DNA from: Nectonema munidae
Lineage: Eukaryota > Nematomorpha > Nectonematoida > Nectonematidae
Direction: 5' to 3'
NCBI GenBank assembly: GCA_030549495.1
Contig: JAUIRK010000065.1
Coordinates: 10,001 to 74,000, forward strand
Length of the DNA stretch: 64,000 nt
Shown: in pieces, positions 59,466-64,000 of the stretch
Numbering within the stretch: the first letter of the stretch is position 1
Layout of the letters: each line of letters begins with the position of its first letter
Made by a program: the position numbers and the translations under genes
Notes under the pieces: generated by a model
Database searches by the model: none
What the model was told of the DNA's origin: nothing
Seen by the model: the letters and a program-made list of their open reading frames with translations, nothing else

Positions 59466-62400
59466 CTAAGAAATTGCAACATTTCCCCTCATCATTCTAA
59501 TAATTCTAAATACAGAAAAAGAGCGGCAGCGCGAACGATTTCTTTCCCTAAGTATTTTTCTGAATTGCGAGTCATTACCGATTTCGTATACAATTCGATG
59601 CAATGCATGTCGTATATGAGGTAGTTCCAAAAAATAGAAAATTAGACATTATGACTATTTAATTATTGCATTTGGGAAGGGGTTTTCAATTTAAATTGGA
59701 GTATTTTTTAACAACGATGTCAATACGAAGGCTTACACGAATAGTATTGGCAATTAAAAATGAAGAAATACGGAAATTTAACGTGCACCATTCACGCGTC
59801 GTCCATGTTATATAAATGTAATAATGTGCTAAGCGCAATTTATCACCTTAAAAACCCTTCTCCACACTTCAGCGACAAAAAGAGGGCATTTCTTGTACAC
59901 GCTAAAATGCGTTAATTGAAATATTATTTTACCCGAGAAGTTAAAAGTACATCGTATTTTAAATATTTGTTATAAAAATCATCATTCTTGTAATGGTAAT
60001 ATTGTTTTCTGATTTTGAATGTCAAGATGTATGTCAATTTATGAAGCAACAATTCCACTCAATGAATTTCATCCAGAGAGTGAGGTTTTATGATTAAGGA
60101 AGTAGCCCGTGCAATTGAGCCTTGATACACGTCCAACGCCTGCATAAATGGAGAGGGTAAGAAGGGCATCTGGCGTAAAATTCTTCTTCAAATCACCAAC
60201 ATAATAAAGGCAGAAAACATGAATTCACTAGACCGTTCCCTGTAAGGAGGACAGGGGATACTCACGGTGCTTCTGTGAAAAATTAAGTACTGCTACCGCA
60301 TTGTGAGTGAATACGGCTAAGTAAAAAAGCTCCAGGGAGAAAAGAAAGAGTTAGAACATCGAAGATGTAAAATGAGAAACAGGTTTCTCCTCTTTCTTAC
60401 AACAAATGTGTGGTGCGCACGCGTATATAATCCAAATAACCTCATTTTCTTTTTAGGTTGATCTCTTATTTTGATCAGCGCTAAAACAGTCCCAATTTCT
60501 CTCTTCACGTTACCCCGCCAATTGATTTCGTCGACAAACCAAAAAGTCTTCATTATTTTATATAAATTACATTTATATTTGGGAAAAATACTTTGCCCAC
60601 CAAAATCAAGTGTTTATGTGAGCAACTAAGTAATTAGGAATTGATTTGGTGCTGAAGGTGACCCATTTAATTAGTGCATAAAGTAAACAGAGAAAGAGTA
60701 AGCAATTTATTTGGCGCAAAGTTTTAAAAACAAATGAATTTTCGCTGGCAATCGGCTTTTTCAAACATAACGCGGAGAAACAAAGGAGGTTGGTGTCGTA
60801 GTCGATGGAGTCGCACCTTTTGAGAAGGAGTCGCAGTCGGAGTTGTACAACGTTGCAAAAATGCAACATAAATGTTTATCATTTTAGTCCAAGCCTATTT
60901 TTGCAATTCATCATAGAAAAAGGCTGAAAATTCAATAACATTAAAGAATGAACATTTTATTTTACGTTAAAAATTAGTTTGTAAGGGAGTAAAATTCAGT
61001 TTATGAGTAGAAAGTTTTTTGGTAGAAATTTTAAACGGAATACCTTTGAAAAAATAACAGGATGAATTCAGTTTATGAATCGTATTGTTTGGTCTTAAAT
61101 AAAAAGGTTTTAGACAATAATTTGGAAATCTTTTAGAAGACAATGCAAGATAGGCACTATAAAATACAAATACAAAGTATAGAACATTTTAATGAATTGT
61201 GTTGAAGAAAATAGATTGAAAATTTTGTATTCTATATAAAGCAGAAATGTCTAAAATTCAGGAAATCTATCAATCACTATCTAAATCGACATTCACAAAC
61301 GATCGCGAAATATGACATGTCATCACACCTTTTGTAGATTTAAAATATGTTGCATAATTATAAATTTTTAAAGTCCGAGTCGCAAAATAATAAATAAGTG
61401 GATTCGGAGCTGATTGGGCCTCTGACAATTGGGCCTTTAAATCGTTTCTAGGCAAAATAAATGTCATTATTTCTGAAGGGCATAAAAGAATGAAATCAAT
61501 GGAATTTTGTAAAAATATTTTTTGCTGAAGCTTTTATACTCTTAAGAAAATTTTATCACTGCGAGAATCTAGTTTTACAAAATAATTATATGTCCTATAC
61601 TTTGAAAAAAACCCCTTCAAAAATATTTTTTGTTGGTTTGTAGAGTTATAAAGTTGTTTTAGCCAATTCATTAGTTTTTAGTAAGATTAAAAGAATGATT
61701 AGAAAAAAGATTTGGTCGAGTTGGTATGCTTCCTCTTTGGACGAGTTGATATCGGGTGAGTATAATCCCCTATATATAATGTATGTGAACTATTTTTATT
61801 ATGAAAAAGTAAGTTGTAAATAAATAGTTAATTTGCAAATTACATTTTTTGATCTTTATCACATTTTAGACGGTTAAACTAAAAAAATTGTACTTACTTC
61901 CGAGAAAAATTGTAAAGATTATGAAAAATAGCTTGGTGATACTCACCTACATAGAAATAAGTTTTCAATTATTTTTAAAAAAACTATCATAAATTTATAA
62001 GTTAATCATTTTTACCAATAAACTAAGAATAATTTTTTTGAGATTTAAATATTATAAATGATTTTTTTACAAAATTTTAAATTTATAAAAGTAATTTTTA
62101 ATAAGTTCATTTTTAAAAGAAAAAAAATTAAAATGAACGCTATTTTTTATTCATAGATTTTTAAAGAGAATTATTTTGTAAATAAGTTATGTACGTCAAA
62201 ATAATACAAATTAAAACTTGATTGGCCAAGTGTAAGTGTCGATGTAGGATGAAAATAATAATTTTCATAGAAATTTTGAACTGATATCATTTTTAGTCAA
62301 AATTAATAGGAAATTGATGTTATTTGATGAGATAAAATTTAGAACAAACGCATAGGTGAGGAAATTCACGTTTCCCTAAAACTTTGAATCAGATAAAATA

Positions 62401-62605
62401 TTGGAAAAGTTTGATTTTGTCAACAAACAAAAAGTTTTTGACTAAATAAATAAAGTTTGTAATCATGTAAAATAATTAAAATTATGTTTTATAATTGTCA
62501 ATAAAACACAAGACAAATAAAAAAATAATTTATGAAGAGGCAAAAGAGTTTATTCGAAATAAAAATTTAATAAAGATATAAAATATTGAAAATTTTAAGA
62601 TTTAG
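59466..62605. other. Region upstream of the first seen GYS exon
   Basis: The missing GYS 5' exon(s), encoding the segment before VANK, should be here or beyond the window. I looked for the minus-strand pattern FEVAWE followed by a donor and did not find it. Around 60788-60850 GGAGTCG/GTCGGAG words are frequent (GATGGAGTCGCACC, GGAGTCGCAGTCGGAG). Otherwise AT-rich with no gene. Confidence 0.35.
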
Positions 62606-62609
62606 AAAC

Positions 62610-63038
62610 GTCGACGTAATCGCGTCTCGTTTGTTGACGTAATCGCGTCTCGTTTGTTGACGTAATCGCGTCTCGTTTGTTGACGTAATCGCGTCTCGGT
62701 TGTCGACGTAATCGCGTCTCGGTTGTCGACGTAATCGCGTCTCGGTTGTCGACGTAATCGCGTCTCGGTTGTCGACGTAATCGCGTCTCGGTTGTCGACG
62801 TAATCGCGTCTCGGTTGTCGACGTAATCGCGTCTCGGTTGTCGACGTAATCGCGTCTCGGTTGTCGACGTAATCGCGTCTCGGTTGTCGACGTAATCGCG
62901 TCTCGGTTGTCGACGTAATCGCGTCTCGGTTGTCGACGTAATCGCGTCTCGGTTGTCGACGTAATCGCGTCTCGGTTGTCGACGTAATCGCGTCTCGGTT
63001 TTCGACGTAATCGCATCTCGGTTGTCGACGTAATCGCG
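62610..63038. repeat. CpG-dense 23-bp minisatellite, about 18 to 19 units
   Basis: Each unit starts GTCGACGTAATCGCG and continues TCTCGGTT, giving five CpG per 23 bp and one GTCGAC palindrome. The first few units at the left carry CGTTT instead of CGGTT and GTTGAC instead of GTCGAC; the last are degenerate. The minus strand of the unit lacks any stop word, so long frames (up to 217 codons) stay open in several phases; these are not evidence of protein. It stands out sharply from the AT-rich surroundings. Confidence 0.95.
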
Positions 63039-63039
63039 A

Positions 63040-64000
63040 AAACAACAGCTTTGAGAATTGGGAAAACGGTTGGCATGGCAAGCGCATTTATGGATGGTGA
63101 AAAAAGATAGTAATGCTCAATCATGCATCTCAACTGCATGCATCCAATATATATCGATATATTGATTGGAGGGAGAAGAGAAAATACGCTGGAGTATAAA
63201 TGTACTGAAAAGGAAAACAAAAATCTCTGCCTTCAATTCCTTAGTTAAATTTTTAGCTTGGACAAATAATTTGAAAACTACCTTATTATAATATAGATAA
63301 TAACAATATCTGTAAGCGTTTTTCTAGGTAATTCCTGCAATTATAGTTCAAAAATGTTGACACATTTCAAAAAAGTTTACAAGATGATTTAGTGCTCTCT
63401 ATTTCTCATATTTGCAAAAAAGAAAATTTGAACTGAAAATTTAAAAAAAAAGAAAACTTAACGACAATTAAAAATGTATGTCGTTAAATTTTTTTTATTA
63501 AATATGTAAGTTCAATCCGTTTCTAAGCAAAAATAACTTACAAATTCAACAAAAAAAAGTAGTATACAAATTGAACATGCGTGCGTTTTACATGGTCAAA
63601 TTTCTCTTCATACATATTTTTAAAATAAGAGACTGATTTGTGCGAATAATAAACATTAAATAGCATCGTTTCCTATAAGTATTTCTAGTTCACGAATGAA
63701 TACAAACATAAAACATCATAGAGTTGGAAATGTTCGAAATTGAACAAATTGAGAGATTTGATTTGAGGAGGCGGCAAAATTTTTATAATTTCCAAATTCA
63801 CTCCAAAAACGATGTTAGATAGTGCGAGTTTTAAAAAATTCCAAAATCCCCCTCCTTCCTCCTGATTTGTGTGTGTGTGTGAAAGTGTGCAAGCCTTAAT
63901 CAGGTAGACGCCAAAACGGGAAGCAAACCCGAATTAAATATTTAATTTCCATAATGATTCTAGTTAAATTCAGTGAATGTTCGTAGAGTATCAAATAACG
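63040..64000. other. AT-rich end of window
   Basis: No gene. A short TG tract lies at about 63868-63881. Nothing else recognised. Confidence 0.3.

Noticed and set aside
62567-63220. Frames of 161 and 217 codons encoding a repeated Arg/Asp/Thr-rich peptide
   Set aside because: A 23-bp unit without stop words on the minus strand stays open in every phase; the open frames are a by-product of the minisatellite.

Overview
This is a gene-poor, strongly AT-rich stretch of an animal nuclear genome. Three conserved host genes, all on the minus strand, can be read. They have metazoan-type sequences; two carry long introns filled with decayed transposable elements. The element mix (MULE, hAT, piggyBac, Tc1/mariner, pogo/Tigger, jockey- and RTE-like LINEs, a BEL/Pao-like LTR fossil) points to an invertebrate, but I cannot name the phylum from the sequence.

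Layout. 1-5.5 kb: a MULE remnant cut by the window edge, a hAT remnant and plain AT-rich DNA. 5.58-6.82 kb: an intronless LanC-like (LANCL1/2 family) gene with its zinc ligands intact but a one-base phase break in the middle. 8.6-22.3 kb: WDR61/SKIC8, a WD40 protein of the Ski and PAF1 complexes. I rebuilt it as eight exons (915 nt in frame, 304 residues plus stop); only a very short first coding exon was not found. Its introns hold a LINE, a hAT copy and a piggyBac remnant. 22.3-35.5 kb: an intergenic transposon graveyard with a Tc1-type element with long inverted repeats, hAT and pogo pieces, a BEL/Pao LTR fossil, two LINE fragments and a nested pair of MITEs. 35.5-59.5 kb: glycogen synthase (GYS), nine exons covering 669 residues from the N-terminal KxGG loop to the stop; the first exon or exons were not found. 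Its introns hold a mariner element, hAT elements, a LINE end, a 415-bp TG/CA microsatellite and a second copy of the WDR61-intron hAT element in opposite orientation. 59.5-64 kb: AT-rich DNA and a CpG-dense 23-bp minisatellite of about 18 to 19 units.

The three genes do not form a pathway: LANCL is a cytoplasmic/membrane-associated enzyme-fold protein, SKIC8 acts in RNA surveillance and transcription elongation, and GYS makes glycogen. Every splice junction proposed here was checked for reading-frame continuity and against remembered family sequences; no alignment or database search was run. I found no convincing new gene system. The best observations are the six-step GSK3-type phosphorylation ladder in the GYS tail, a GC-AG intron in GYS, a 28-nt coding exon in WDR61, the LANCL phase break, and several unusual repeats.
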